Shown: piece by piece, positions 17,133 to 26,207 of the stretch | Position numbering within the stretch: the stretch's first letter is position 1 | Layout of the letters: the number at the start of each line of letters is the position of its first letter | Source: Burkholderia sp. WSM2230 | GTDB taxonomy: Bacteria > Pseudomonadota > Gammaproteobacteria > Burkholderiales > Burkholderiaceae | NCBI RefSeq assembly: GCF_000472445.1 | Contig: NZ_AXAJ01000011.1 | Coordinates: forward strand, 124,001-188,000 | Direction: 5' to 3' | Length of the DNA: 64,000 nt | Notes under the pieces: generated by a model | What the model saw: only the letters and a program-made list of their open reading frames with translations | Told to the model about the DNA's origin: nothing | The model's database searches: none | Translations under genes and position numbers: made by a program

Positions 17133-18761
17133 ATGCTAAACAACATCACAATTCGTGGCGGCCTGACGCTCGTGATCAGCGTATTCGTTGCCTTTCTGCT
17201 GACCGTGATCGGTGTCGGCTACGGGGCGCTCAAGCTGGCCAACAGCAGCCTGGACGACACGCAGCGCAGCGCGGCGGCGCTCTCGCATCTGAAGGCGAGC
17301 TCGGAGAAGCTGCTGCAGGTGCAACTGGCGCTGGGTTCGTATCAAACGCTTTTCAGCGTCGGCAAGCAGACCGACGACCTGCTGCCGGCTGCGCACAAGG
17401 TGCTGGTCGAGTCGAACAAGGACTTCCGCAATTACATGGCAGGCCCGTTTTCGAGCGATGCCGAGCAGAAGCTCGCGCAAAACGTCGAGCAGGCGCGCAG
17501 CGCGCTCGTCGATAAGGCCATCGAGCCGGAGTTCAAGGCGCTCATCGACTTCGACTTCAACACGTTCCGCAATATTCAGGGGGAGACGGCGAACGCGTTT
17601 TACACCACGTATTCGAAGGCCATCGACGCGCTCGAACGCGCGCAGACCGAAAACCAGCACCACCAGGCCGAGACTGCCGCGCAGCGCTTCCAGATTGCGA
17701 CGCTGCTGTTCGCCGCGATCGGCGCTCTCGCCATCGCGATTGGCGTCGGGGCGCGGATGGCGCTGTCGGCGGCACTGATCAAGCCGGTCAACGCGACCGT
17801 CAAGCATTTCGAGCGCATGGCCGCGGGCGACTTGACGGTGGCGATCAAGAGCCAGTCGCGCAATGAAATGGGCCAGTTGCTGAGCGCGTTGACGAAGATG
17901 CGCGACGGGCTCGTCGAAACTGTGTCCCAAGTACGCGGCAGCACTACCGCCATCACTCAGGGCGCGAACGAAATTGCCTCGGGCAATGCAGATCTGTCGG
18001 CGCGCACGGAACAGCAGGCCGCGGCGCTTCAACAGACGGCGGCAAGCATGGAGCAGCTCTCGGCGACCGTGAAGCAGAACGCGGACAACGCGAAGCAGGC
18101 CAACCGGCTTGCGCAAGGCGCGCTCGATACGGTCACGCGCGGCGGCAACGTGGTTTCGCGCGTCACGGAGACGATGGACGGCATCACGGAATCCTCGCGC
18201 AAGGTGACGGAGATCATCGGCATGATCGAGGGCATTGCGTTTCAGACCAACATTCTCGCGCTGAACGCAGCCGTGGAAGCGGCGCGTGCCGGCGAGCAGG
18301 GGCGCGGCTTCGCGGTGGTGGCCTCGGAAGTGCGCAGCCTCGCGCAGCGCTCGGGCGCGGCGGCCAAGGAGATCAAGGAGCTGATCGGCGATTCGGCGGC
18401 TCAGGTCGAGCAGGGCGCCTCGCTCGTGGCCGAGGCGAGCCGCACGATGCATGAGGCGATGCAGTCGGTCGAGCGCGTGACCGGCATCATGGGGGAGATC
18501 GAGGCTGCGGCACTCGAGCAGAGCGACGGCATAGAGCAGGTCAACAAGGCGGTCGCGCAGATCGACGAGGTCACGCAGCACAACGCGGCGCTCGTCGAGG
18601 AAGCGGCCGCGGCGGCGAAGTCGCTGGAAGAACAGGCGGCGGTGTTGCGTGAAGCGGTGGCGGTGTTTCGCGTGAGCGAAGGCACGACGAGACACGCGAG
18701 CTATGTGGCGACGCCCGCCGGCGGTATCGCCAGTGGGCATGCGGCGCTTGCCGTGTCCTGA
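17133..18761 (+). CDS. Methyl-accepting chemotaxis protein (Tar/Tsr-like, 4-helix sensor)
   Basis: This is a 542-residue receptor with a first membrane helix at about 10-32, a periplasmic four-helix-bundle-type sensor at about 33-187 and a second membrane helix at about 188-210. A HAMP domain follows at about 211-263, then a cytoplasmic signalling domain with a conserved hairpin (IAFQTNILALNAAVEAARAGEQGRGFAVVA). It has no C-terminal NWETF-type pentapeptide, so it probably relies on other receptors for CheR tethering. The start at 17133 follows a GGAG site. It should pass ligand binding to CheA/CheW. It stands alone between surface-glycan genes, with no other chemotaxis gene in the window. The ligand is unknown. 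Confidence 0.92.
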   Translation: MLNNITIRGGLTLVISVFVAFLLTVIGVGYGALKLANSSLDDTQRSAAALSHLKASSEKLLQVQLALGSYQTLFSVGKQTDDLLPAAHKVLVESNKDFRNYMAGPFSSDAEQKLAQNVEQARSALVDKAIEPEFKALIDFDFNTFRNIQGETANAFYTTYSKAIDALERAQTENQHHQAETAAQRFQIATLLFAAIGALAIAIGVGARMALSAALIKPVNATVKHFERMAAGDLTVAIKSQSRNEMGQLLSALTKMRDGLVETVSQVRGSTTAITQGANEIASGNADLSARTEQQAAALQQTAASMEQLSATVKQNADNAKQANRLAQGALDTVTRGGNVVSRVTETMDGITESSRKVTEIIGMIEGIAFQTNILALNAAVEAARAGEQGRGFAVVASEVRSLAQRSGAAAKEIKELIGDSAAQVEQGASLVAEASRTMHEAMQSVERVTGIMGEIEAAALEQSDGIEQVNKAVAQIDEVTQHNAALVEEAAAAAKSLEEQAAVLREAVAVFRVSEGTTRHASYVATPAGGIASGHAALAVS

Positions 18762-18855
18762 TGCAGCGCGGTGATGTAGTGCGGTGACAGCGGGCGCTGA
18801 CGGGCTCTGCTAACCCGTAAGCGCCTCGCTTTGCCGCACGACCTTTGTTTGCGCG

Positions 18856-19881
18856 TCAGCCTGCGAATCCGCGCGGATTCGCCGACTGCCACCGCCAATG
18901 ATCCGCACACATTCTTTCTATGCCGAACTCCGCGCGCCAGCCGAGCACTTCGCGCGCCGCGCTGGGATCGGCAAAGCACGACGCGACATCGCCCGGACGG
19001 CGCGCCACGATTTCATACGGCACTGGGCGTCCCGAGGCCTTCTCGAACGCCTTCACCACGTCGATCACGCTATAACCCTGGCCGGTCCCGAGATTGACGA
19101 CGAAGCTCGCGTCGCGCTTGACGAGCGCATCGAGCGCGGCCAGATGCCCGCGCGCCAGATCGACCACGTGGATGTAATCCCGCACGCCGGTGCCGTCCGG
19201 CGTTTCATAATCGCCGCCGAACACGCGCAGCTTTTCCAGCTTGCCGACCGCGACCTGCGCGACGTACGGCATCAGGTTATTCGGAATGCCCGCCGGATCT
19301 TCGCCGATCAGACCGCTCTCGTGCGCGCCGACCGGATTGAAATAGCGCAGCGTGGCGATGCGCCATGACGGATCGGCCACTTCCAGATCGCGCAGCACCT
19401 GCTCTGCGATCAGCTTCGACTGGCCATACGGGTTGGTTGCCGACAGCGGAAACGATTCGTCGATGGGCGAGCTTTTCGGCACGCCATACACCGTGGCCGA
19501 CGAACTGAACACGAACTGCTTCACGTTGCGATCGCGCATCACGCCGAGCAGCGCGAGCAGGCTGCCCACGTTGTTGCTGTAGTACTCAATGGGTTTCGCG
19601 ACCGATTCGCCCACCGCCTTCAACGCGGCAAAGTGGATCGCGCCGGTGATCGGGTGCGCGTCGAAAATACGGTTGAGCGCCGCTTCGTCGCGCGCGTCGG
19701 CTTCATAAAATGCGACCGCGCGGCCGGTGATCTGCTCGACGCGCCGCAGCGATTCGCGGTTGCTGTTCACCAGATTGTCGATTACCACGACGTCGTAGCC
19801 ACCGTTCAGCAGTTCGACGCAGGTATGCGAGCCGATAAAGCCCGCGCCGCCCGTTACCAGAATCGTGCCCTTCGTGGTCAT
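18856..19881 (-). CDS. galE: UDP-glucose 4-epimerase
   Basis: This 341-residue cytoplasmic enzyme interconverts UDP-glucose and UDP-galactose with bound NAD. ILVTGGAGFIGSHTCVELL is the Rossmann nucleotide loop, and SSSATVYG with NPYGQSKLIAEQVL gives the Ser and YxxxK catalytic residues. Full length matches the GalE family (about 340), and the C-terminal substrate region RPGDVASCFADPS is the usual one. It is followed on the left by a convergent chemotaxis receptor. Upstream lies a glycosyltransferase on the same strand with a 12-bp gap, so it is probably the last gene of a galE-glycosyltransferase-flippase operon supplying galactose to surface glycans. Confidence 0.95.
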   Translation of the reverse strand: MTTKGTILVTGGAGFIGSHTCVELLNGGYDVVVIDNLVNSNRESLRRVEQITGRAVAFYEADARDEAALNRIFDAHPITGAIHFAALKAVGESVAKPIEYYSNNVGSLLALLGVMRDRNVKQFVFSSSATVYGVPKSSPIDESFPLSATNPYGQSKLIAEQVLRDLEVADPSWRIATLRYFNPVGAHESGLIGEDPAGIPNNLMPYVAQVAVGKLEKLRVFGGDYETPDGTGVRDYIHVVDLARGHLAALDALVKRDASFVVNLGTGQGYSVIDVVKAFEKASGRPVPYEIVARRPGDVASCFADPSAAREVLGWRAEFGIERMCADHWRWQSANPRGFAG

Positions 19882-19893
19882 GCTGTTGCTCCG

Positions 19894-21042
19894 TTAAAGT
19901 AAAACGCCCGTCATTTTTTGCACCAGGTCTTTATACGTTTCGACGACGACGCGTTCGTCGAACTCCTGCGCGACTTTCTGCCGGCCGCGTTCTGCCATCG
20001 CGCGGCGCTCGGCGCCGCTCATGTCGAGCATGTGCGCGAGCGCGTTCGCAAGGCTTTCCGCGTTGCGCGCTTCGCAAAGCAATCCATTGACGCCGTGTGC
20101 CACCACTTCGCGGCAGCCCGGCACGTCGGTCGCCACGATCGGCCGGCCCATTGCCGACGCTTCCATCAGCGTGCGCGGCACGCCTTCGCGATACGACGGC
20201 AAGACGACGCAATCCGCATCGGCGATAAAGGGCCGCACGTCATGGGCTTCGCCGGGATAGTCGATGATGCCTTCCCGTTCCCACGCCGCCACTTCGTCGC
20301 GCGTGATCGCACTCGGGTTGTCCACGCCGACCGGGCCTAACAACTGAAAGCGCGCATGCGGATAACGCTCACGCAAACGCCGCGCCGCTTCGACATATTC
20401 GCCGACGCCTTTGTCCCACAGCAAACGGCCGATCAGCACGAACCGGAATTCCGCGCGCTCGGGCAAGGCCGTGAACGCAAACTGTTCGAGGTCGACTCCC
20501 TCGCCGTGCAGGAGCCGCGCCCGCTCAGGATGCACCAACAAATTCTGTTCGACAAACGCTGCCTGGTCGTCGCGATTCAGAAACCACACTTCGCGCGGGA
20601 AACGGAACGCAAAACGATACAGTTTTTTCGCGACCTGCGCGGCGCGGCTCTGCTGGATGAACACATAGCCGAGCCCCGTGGTCACCGCGACCGATTGCAC
20701 GCCGGCCAGCTTCGCGGCGATCGAGCCGTAGATGTTCGGCTTGATCGTGTAATGAAACACGACATGCGGGCGGATCGCGCGGTAATGACGATACAGCGAA
20801 TACAGCGTGCGCAGATCGTCGCGCGGATTGGTGCCTTTCGATGCGACGGGTAACTCGATGCAGCGGCAGCCCATCGCGCGCAGCAGCTCGAACGTGCGAT
20901 CGTGCGGCGCGAGCACCGTCACGTCGACGCCGCGCGCGACCAGCATGCGGATCAGCCCTTGCCGATACGTATAGATTGCCCAGGCGGTGTTACACACGAG
21001 TGTAATGCGCAACGCGGGCGTCGACTTGAAAGCTGGCTTCAT
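19894..21042 (-). CDS. Glycosyltransferase family 4 (PglA-like)
   Basis: This is a 382-residue GT-B enzyme. The N-terminal domain opens ITLVCNTAWAIYTYRQGL and includes GTNPRDDLRTLY and FHYTIKPNIYGSIAA, a combination typical of the PglA/WcaA-like GT4 enzymes that add HexNAc or uronic acid to undecaprenyl-linked sugars. The donor domain holds FVLIGRLLWDKGVGEYVEA and LPSYREGVPRTLMEASAMGRP (EX7E). It lies 12 bp before galE and 54 bp after a GT2. The second sugar of the repeat unit is a plausible assignment but remains inference. Confidence 0.87.
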   Translation of the reverse strand: MKPAFKSTPALRITLVCNTAWAIYTYRQGLIRMLVARGVDVTVLAPHDRTFELLRAMGCRCIELPVASKGTNPRDDLRTLYSLYRHYRAIRPHVVFHYTIKPNIYGSIAAKLAGVQSVAVTTGLGYVFIQQSRAAQVAKKLYRFAFRFPREVWFLNRDDQAAFVEQNLLVHPERARLLHGEGVDLEQFAFTALPERAEFRFVLIGRLLWDKGVGEYVEAARRLRERYPHARFQLLGPVGVDNPSAITRDEVAAWEREGIIDYPGEAHDVRPFIADADCVVLPSYREGVPRTLMEASAMGRPIVATDVPGCREVVAHGVNGLLCEARNAESLANALAHMLDMSGAERRAMAERGRQKVAQEFDERVVVETYKDLVQKMTGVLL

Positions 21043-21096
21043 GCGGTAACGAACTCGGCGGTGAGTGAAAGGGCGTGCGGACGGCGGCGTTGCGGA

Positions 21097-21930
21097 TCAA
21101 TGACTCGCACGCGGCGCGAGCAGGCTGCGTTTGACCCGCTGCAGCGCGCGGTAAGGCGTGACGAGGTGCAGCAGATTTTTCGCGAGGCCGAACCAGTCGT
21201 ACGGATTCGCGACGTTGAAGTAGCGCAGCTGCAGCCTCAGCGTCGAGAGCACCTGGCGGCGCCGCTTGGTCGCGCTGATGCCGCCTTCGTTCAGCTCGTA
21301 ATAGAGGCCCAGCTCGGGCAGATTTGCGCATTCGTAGCGCTCCATCAGGCGTACGAACAGATCGAGGTCTTCGGCCGAGCGATATTTCGCGCGATAGTTG
21401 CCGACGGCGCGCACCGCGTCGATACGGAGCATCATCGAAGGATGCGCAAGGCATGAGCGGAAGAAGCGCAGGCGGCGGATCTGCGCCGGTTCGGCGGGCG
21501 GCGTCAGCATGAAAAGCGGCTCGCCCGCGCGCGTGACGACTTGCGTCCACATACCGAGCCCGGCCACTTGCGGATGCGCCTCCATATACGCGCGCTGCTT
21601 CGCGAGCCGTTGCGGCACGCTGCGATCGCCCGCGTCGATGCGCGCCGCGTAGCGAAAGCCGCGCTGCGCGAGCGCCTCGATGCCTGCTTCGAGCGCGCGC
21701 TCGATGCCGCCGTTCACCGGCATGCGCAACACTTCGATCTGCATGTTGGCCAACGCCGGCGCGACGATGGGCGGCGTGCTGCCGTCATCGACGATCAGAA
21801 CGTGCACCAGCGCACGTTCATTGAAAGACGCGAGTGTGAGATCGACCTCGGCCTGGCCGTTGTAAGCGGGCATGAGCACCGCCACGTCGTCGAGGCAGTG
21901 CGGCGGCGCGTCGGCGAAAGGAAGCGTCAT
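21097..21930 (-). CDS. Glycosyltransferase family 2
   Basis: This 277-residue protein has a single GT-A domain. AVLMPAYNGQAEVDLTLASF is the nucleotide-binding start, VDDGST the first Asp motif, and ARIDAGDRSVPQRL supplies the DxD-like metal site. It has no membrane helix, so it probably acts at the cytoplasmic membrane surface on a lipid-linked acceptor. It overlaps the flippase gene by 4 bp (ATGA), so the two are translationally coupled. The third sugar or side branch of the repeat unit is a reasonable guess. Confidence 0.87.
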   Translation of the reverse strand: MTLPFADAPPHCLDDVAVLMPAYNGQAEVDLTLASFNERALVHVLIVDDGSTPPIVAPALANMQIEVLRMPVNGGIERALEAGIEALAQRGFRYAARIDAGDRSVPQRLAKQRAYMEAHPQVAGLGMWTQVVTRAGEPLFMLTPPAEPAQIRRLRFFRSCLAHPSMMLRIDAVRAVGNYRAKYRSAEDLDLFVRLMERYECANLPELGLYYELNEGGISATKRRRQVLSTLRLQLRYFNVANPYDWFGLAKNLLHLVTPYRALQRVKRSLLAPRASH

Positions 21931-23189
21931 GGGCGCAATTTGAAACGAATGTAATAAAGATTAACTGCCGCTGCCGCCAGATACCCGCCCGCGAGTCCGA
22001 CCAGCGCGCCATAAGCGCCGAGCCGCGGAATCGCCAGCAGATTGACGACGAACGCAACGGCGAGCGCCAGCAGCCATTTAAACAGCAACACGAACTTCGC
22101 CTGATATTTCAGTACGACGAGATTGCCGATGGCCTCGACGCCTGCAGGCACGGAAAGCCAGACGGCCCAGCGGAAAATCTCGATTGCGCCTTCAAAGCCC
22201 GGCCCGAACACGCGGCGGATGATGAACCCCGCGAGCAGGTCGAGCACCAGCGCGCCGGAGATCATCAAGGCGGCGGTCATCGCCGTGAGGCGCCACACGT
22301 TGCGGCGCAACTGCGCCGACTGCTGCACGCGGTAGACAAACGCGGGCGCGATGGTTTGCGCGAGCATCAGCGCGAGCGTGATCCAGTTTTCGTTCAGCTG
22401 TTGCGCAGCGGAATAGCGCCCGAGATCGGCGAATGAAATGGCGCGCTCCAGCATGAGCCGGTCGAGTTTCAGGAAGAGGTACATACAGATCAGGCCGAGC
22501 CAGAACACCGTGCCCGCACTCGCGAAGTGCGTGAAGAGCGAGCGGTCAAAATGCCAGCCGAGTTTGCCGCCATGCCGACGAATGTAATAGACGAGCAATA
22601 CACTGCCGATAGCCGCCGACTCCAGCGCCCACAGCCAGCCAAAGCGCGAGGGTTCGGCGGCCGCGCGCACGAGCAGATAGACGAGGCCGGCCTTGAGCAC
22701 CGCGGTGCTCATGCTCGTGAGCAACTGCGGCTTGCTGTAGGTCATGCTTTGCAGCCATGCATTGATCACGCCGACGAACGGCTCGCGAAACAGCATGGTG
22801 ACCGCGAGCCCCGCGAGCATCGCGCCCACGAGTGGATCGAGGAAATGCAGCGCAATGCCGAGCCACGTGAGCAGCAAGGCCGCGACCGACACGGAAAAGC
22901 GCAGCGCAAATGCGCTGCCGAGCACCGTGCCGAGTTGCGCGGGCGGCCTGGCAACGATGGTAGGCACGAGAATCTCCGCGCCGCATACCCAGGTAATGGG
23001 TGAGAGCACGAGCAGCAGCGTATTGGCGTATTGCCATTTGCCGAACGTGTCGGGTCCGAAGTAACGCGCGAGCACGCCGCTGATCACAATGGCCACGCCG
23101 ATTTGCGTGAGCCGTTCGAGGCCGAGCCAGACAATATTGGTGAACGCGCGCGTGACGTCCGGATTGGCAAAGCGTTTGAGCGTCAGCAT
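21927..23189 (-). CDS. Oligosaccharide flippase, Wzx-like (MOP superfamily)
   Basis: This is a 420-residue protein with about 12 hydrophobic segments. The start WLGLERLTQIGVAIVISGVLARYFGPDTFGKWQYAN is characteristic of polysaccharide-type MOP transporters. I chose the ATG at 23189; a TTG at 23207 would add six residues. It should move undecaprenyl-diphosphate-linked oligosaccharide from the inner to the outer leaflet. Its presence implies a Wzy-type pathway, but I see no Wzy polymerase or Wzz regulator in the window. Alternatively it serves a single-unit glycan such as in protein glycosylation. It is first in the operon with the GT2, GT4 and galE genes. Confidence 0.84.
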   Translation of the reverse strand: MLTLKRFANPDVTRAFTNIVWLGLERLTQIGVAIVISGVLARYFGPDTFGKWQYANTLLLVLSPITWVCGAEILVPTIVARPPAQLGTVLGSAFALRFSVSVAALLLTWLGIALHFLDPLVGAMLAGLAVTMLFREPFVGVINAWLQSMTYSKPQLLTSMSTAVLKAGLVYLLVRAAAEPSRFGWLWALESAAIGSVLLVYYIRRHGGKLGWHFDRSLFTHFASAGTVFWLGLICMYLFLKLDRLMLERAISFADLGRYSAAQQLNENWITLALMLAQTIAPAFVYRVQQSAQLRRNVWRLTAMTAALMISGALVLDLLAGFIIRRVFGPGFEGAIEIFRWAVWLSVPAGVEAIGNLVVLKYQAKFVLLFKWLLALAVAFVVNLLAIPRLGAYGALVGLAGGYLAAAAVNLYYIRFKLRP

Positions 23190-23448
23190 CCGGCAAGCGC
23201 TCGCCAATGCACATTGCGCGAGTGCTTACGCCTGGTTGCCCTTGGCGGCATGGGCCGCCCCGGCAACTTTACAAATGGAGGGCGTCTAAGCATTAGAATG
23301 GCGTTACAGGCTGGTCCGAAAAGCGCAATTATAAGTTGGAACCGGATCGCTTCCGGCAAGGGTGCAGCATCATGTCCGATCGCTATGATTTACCGATCCA
23401 GCATGACTGCGCCGGTCAAAATTTTCCATTGCACGCAAGTGAGCCAAC

Positions 23449-24843
23449 ATGATCTCCAAATCCATTTTCAAGGCGTATGACATTCGCGGTGTGATCGGCA
23501 AGACGCTCGACGCCGACGCGGCGCGTTCGATCGGCCGCGCGTTCGGCAGCGAAGTGCGGGCGCAAGGCGGCGACGCCGTGGTGGTCGCGCGCGACGGTCG
23601 CCTGTCGGGTCCGGAATTGATCCAGGCATTGTCGGACGGCCTGCGTGCGGCCGGCGTCGACGTGGTCAATGTCGGCATGGTGCCCACGCCGGTCGGTTAC
23701 TTCGCGGCGAGCGTGCCGCTGCAGCTGGAAGGCGGCGAACGGCGCGTCGATTCGTGCATCGTCGTGACCGGTAGTCATAATCCGCCGGATTACAACGGCT
23801 TCAAGATGGTGCTGCGCGGCTCGGCCATTTATGGCGAGCAGATTCTCGCGCTGCATCAGCGCATCGTCGACGAAAACTTCTCTGAGGGCAGCGGTACTTA
23901 CGTCGAGTACGACATTGCAGATACGTACCTCGACCGCATTGCAAGCGACGTCAAGCTTGCGCGTCCCATCAAGATCGTAGTGGACACGGGCAACGGCGTC
24001 GCGGGCGGCTTGGCGCCCAGGCTCTTCAAGAAGCTCGGCTGCGAACTCGTCGAGCTGTTCACGGAGATTGACGGCAACTTCCCGAACCATCACCCGGACC
24101 CGGCTCATCCGGAAAACCTTCAGGACGTGATTCGCGCGCTGAAGGAAACGGATGCGGAAATCGGCTTCGCATTCGACGGCGACGGCGATCGCCTCGGCGT
24201 CGTCACGAAAGACGGCCAGATCATCTATCCGGACCGCCAACTGATGCTGTTCGCCGAAGAAGTCCTGTCGCGCAACAAGGGCGCGCAGATCATTTACGAC
24301 GTGAAGTGCACGCGCAATCTCGCGAAGTGGGTGAAGGACAAGGGCGGCGAGCCGCTCATGTGGAAGACCGGGCACTCGCTCGTCAAGGCGAAGCTGCGCG
24401 AAACCGGCGCGCCGCTCGCGGGCGAAATGAGCGGCCACGTATTCTTCAAGGACCGCTGGTACGGTTTCGACGACGGCCTGTACACCGGCGCACGTCTGCT
24501 TGAAATTCTCACGCGGGTGCAGGACCCGAGCAGGCTGCTGAATTCGCTGCCCAACTCGAACTCCACGCCCGAGCTGCAACTGAAGCTCGAAGAAGGCGAG
24601 AACTTCGAACTGATTGCGCGCCTGCAGAAGAACGCGCAATTCACCGGCGCGGACGACGTGGTGACGATCGACGGCTTGCGCGTCGAGTATCCGGACGGCT
24701 TCGGCCTTGCGCGTTCGTCGAACACCACGCCGGTCGTGGTCATGCGTTTCGAAGCCGATAACGACGCGGCGCTCAAGCGCATCCAGGAAGACTTCCGCCG
24801 CGTGATTCTCGCGGAGAAGGCAGACGCGAAGCTGCCGTTCTGA
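23449..24843 (+). CDS. manB: Phosphomannomutase/phosphoglucomutase
   Basis: This 464-residue cytoplasmic enzyme of the alpha-D-phosphohexomutase family (AlgC/ManB type) has the catalytic phosphoserine in TGSHNPPDYNGFK (Ser109), the magnesium loop DGDGDR (243-248) and the sugar-specificity loop GEMSGH. It interconverts hexose 6- and 1-phosphates, feeding GDP-mannose, UDP-glucose and dTDP-rhamnose synthesis. It is divergent from the flippase with a 259-bp gap that should hold both promoters, and it is followed by a terminator, so it is monocistronic. The symbol is a family-level choice; algC would be equally valid. Confidence 0.93.
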   Translation: MISKSIFKAYDIRGVIGKTLDADAARSIGRAFGSEVRAQGGDAVVVARDGRLSGPELIQALSDGLRAAGVDVVNVGMVPTPVGYFAASVPLQLEGGERRVDSCIVVTGSHNPPDYNGFKMVLRGSAIYGEQILALHQRIVDENFSEGSGTYVEYDIADTYLDRIASDVKLARPIKIVVDTGNGVAGGLAPRLFKKLGCELVELFTEIDGNFPNHHPDPAHPENLQDVIRALKETDAEIGFAFDGDGDRLGVVTKDGQIIYPDRQLMLFAEEVLSRNKGAQIIYDVKCTRNLAKWVKDKGGEPLMWKTGHSLVKAKLRETGAPLAGEMSGHVFFKDRWYGFDDGLYTGARLLEILTRVQDPSRLLNSLPNSNSTPELQLKLEEGENFELIARLQKNAQFTGADDVVTIDGLRVEYPDGFGLARSSNTTPVVVMRFEADNDAALKRIQEDFRRVILAEKADAKLPF

Positions 24844-24920
24844 CAACTTTGGCGAAGCCAGCGGCGGCGCTGCGGTTGCGGATAGACCGCAGCAGGCCGC
24901 CGCGAGCCGCAGCCATCGTC

Positions 24921-24947
24921 CATAACGTCCATAACGTCCATAACGTC
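24921..24947. repeat. Three tandem copies of a 9-bp unit (CATAACGTC)
   Basis: Three exact copies run head to tail between the manB stop and its terminator. The length is a multiple of three and no gene is involved. It is probably replication slippage. No function is apparent. Confidence 0.85.
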
Positions 24948-24951
24948 CCCT

Positions 24952-24989
24952 AACGCGGCGCGGGTTTCACTTACCGCGCCGCGTTTTTT
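24952..24989 (+). terminator. Rho-independent terminator after manB
   Basis: A 12-bp perfect stem (24952-24963 with 24974-24985) has the GC-rich core CGCGGCGCGG, a 10-nt loop, and runs into a T6 tract (24984-24989). It follows the manB stop by about 110 bp. Confidence 0.9.
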
Positions 24990-25162
24990 CATGCCGATCA
25001 GCTATGTCGCGCTAGAATTGCCGTCCTGGCGACATGACGTGCACACGGCGTGCAGGTCGTGCCGCCTCTCGCTGGAGGTCTTGCGCGAAGCAAAGCGGCA
25101 GGTTTCGCGGCACCTCTTTCAATGCATCTTCGGACGGTATAGCCGGTTTCCCTCTCTTGAGC

Positions 25163-26158
25163 GTGCAAAAAATATTGATCGTGAGGGTGTCGTCACTAGG
25201 CGACGTCGTTCACAACATGCCGGTGATCGCCGACATCCGGCGCCGGCATCCCGAGGCGCAGATCGACTGGCTCGTCGAGGAAAGCTTCGTTGGGCTCGTC
25301 GAACTTGTCAGCGGCGTGCGACGCGCGATTCCGGTGTCGCTGCGGCGCTGGCGCAAGCGCATCTTATCGGTCGACAACTGGCGCGAGATCGGTGCGTTCC
25401 GCCGTGCGCTCGCCGCCGAGCACTACGATCTCGTGATCGACTGCCAGGGGCTCATCAAGACCGCGTGGGTCGCGAAGATGGCACGCGGGCCGCTGGTCGG
25501 CCTCGCGAATCGCACGGATGGCGCGGGCTTCGAATGGCCGGTGCGTTTCTTTTACGACAGGCGCGTGCCGATCGAGCCGCGCACGCATGTGGTCGAGCGC
25601 ACGCGGCAACTGGTGGCCGCGGCGCTGAACGATCCGCAGCCGCAGCCCACCGACGAAATCGACTTCGGCATCGACACGACGCGCGCCGCGCTGGCGTTGT
25701 CGGCGGCCAATCTGAATCTGCCGGTGCCTTACGTGGTGTTCGTGCACGCGACCTCGCGCGCCGACAAGCAGTGGCCCGATGCCGCGTGGATCGAATTGGG
25801 GCAGTCGCTCGTGCGGCGCGGCGCGTCGATCGTGCTGCCATGGGGCAGCGAGTCCGAACGCGCGACGAGCGAGCGTCTCGCGAAGGAGTTCGGCGCCGCG
25901 GCCATCGTGCCGCCTAAATTGTCGTTGCCCGCGGTGGTCGGTCTGATCGAAGGCGCGGCCGCGACGGTCGGCGTTGACACAGGTCTAGTCCACATCGCGG
26001 CGGCGCTGAAGCGGCCAACGGTCGAGTTGTACAATTTCGCCACCGCGTGGCGTACCGGCGGTTACTGGTCGCCGAACGTCGTCAATCTCGGCACCGCCGG
26101 GCAAGCGCCCACGCTGCAACAAGTGAAATCCGCGCTTGCCGGCTTCGGCCTGCTGTAA
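25163..26158 (+). CDS. waaC: Lipopolysaccharide heptosyltransferase I
   Basis: This is a 331-residue GT9 enzyme that adds the first L-glycero-D-manno-heptose to Kdo-lipid A on the cytoplasmic membrane face. I chose the GTG at 25163 because the protein then starts MQKILIVRVSSLGDVVHNMP, the conserved WaaC N-terminus; the 43 codons upstream in frame look random. VGVDTGLVHIAAALKRP (about 272-288) is the conserved ADP-heptose-binding segment, and FVHATSRADKQWP is also family-typical. It is followed by kdoO and waaA, so the three form an inner-core unit. Confidence 0.93.
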   Translation: MQKILIVRVSSLGDVVHNMPVIADIRRRHPEAQIDWLVEESFVGLVELVSGVRRAIPVSLRRWRKRILSVDNWREIGAFRRALAAEHYDLVIDCQGLIKTAWVAKMARGPLVGLANRTDGAGFEWPVRFFYDRRVPIEPRTHVVERTRQLVAAALNDPQPQPTDEIDFGIDTTRAALALSAANLNLPVPYVVFVHATSRADKQWPDAAWIELGQSLVRRGASIVLPWGSESERATSERLAKEFGAAAIVPPKLSLPAVVGLIEGAAATVGVDTGLVHIAAALKRPTVELYNFATAWRTGGYWSPNVVNLGTAGQAPTLQQVKSALAGFGLL

Positions 26159-26207
26159 TTCGTCCGGCGCGCTTCGCCTTACGCATCATCCGTTTTCAAG
26201 GGCGATC

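Noticed and set aside
24921..24947. Three 9-bp repeats as a possible regulatory iteron
   Set aside because: Only three copies, located between a stop codon and a terminator; no replication or binding context.
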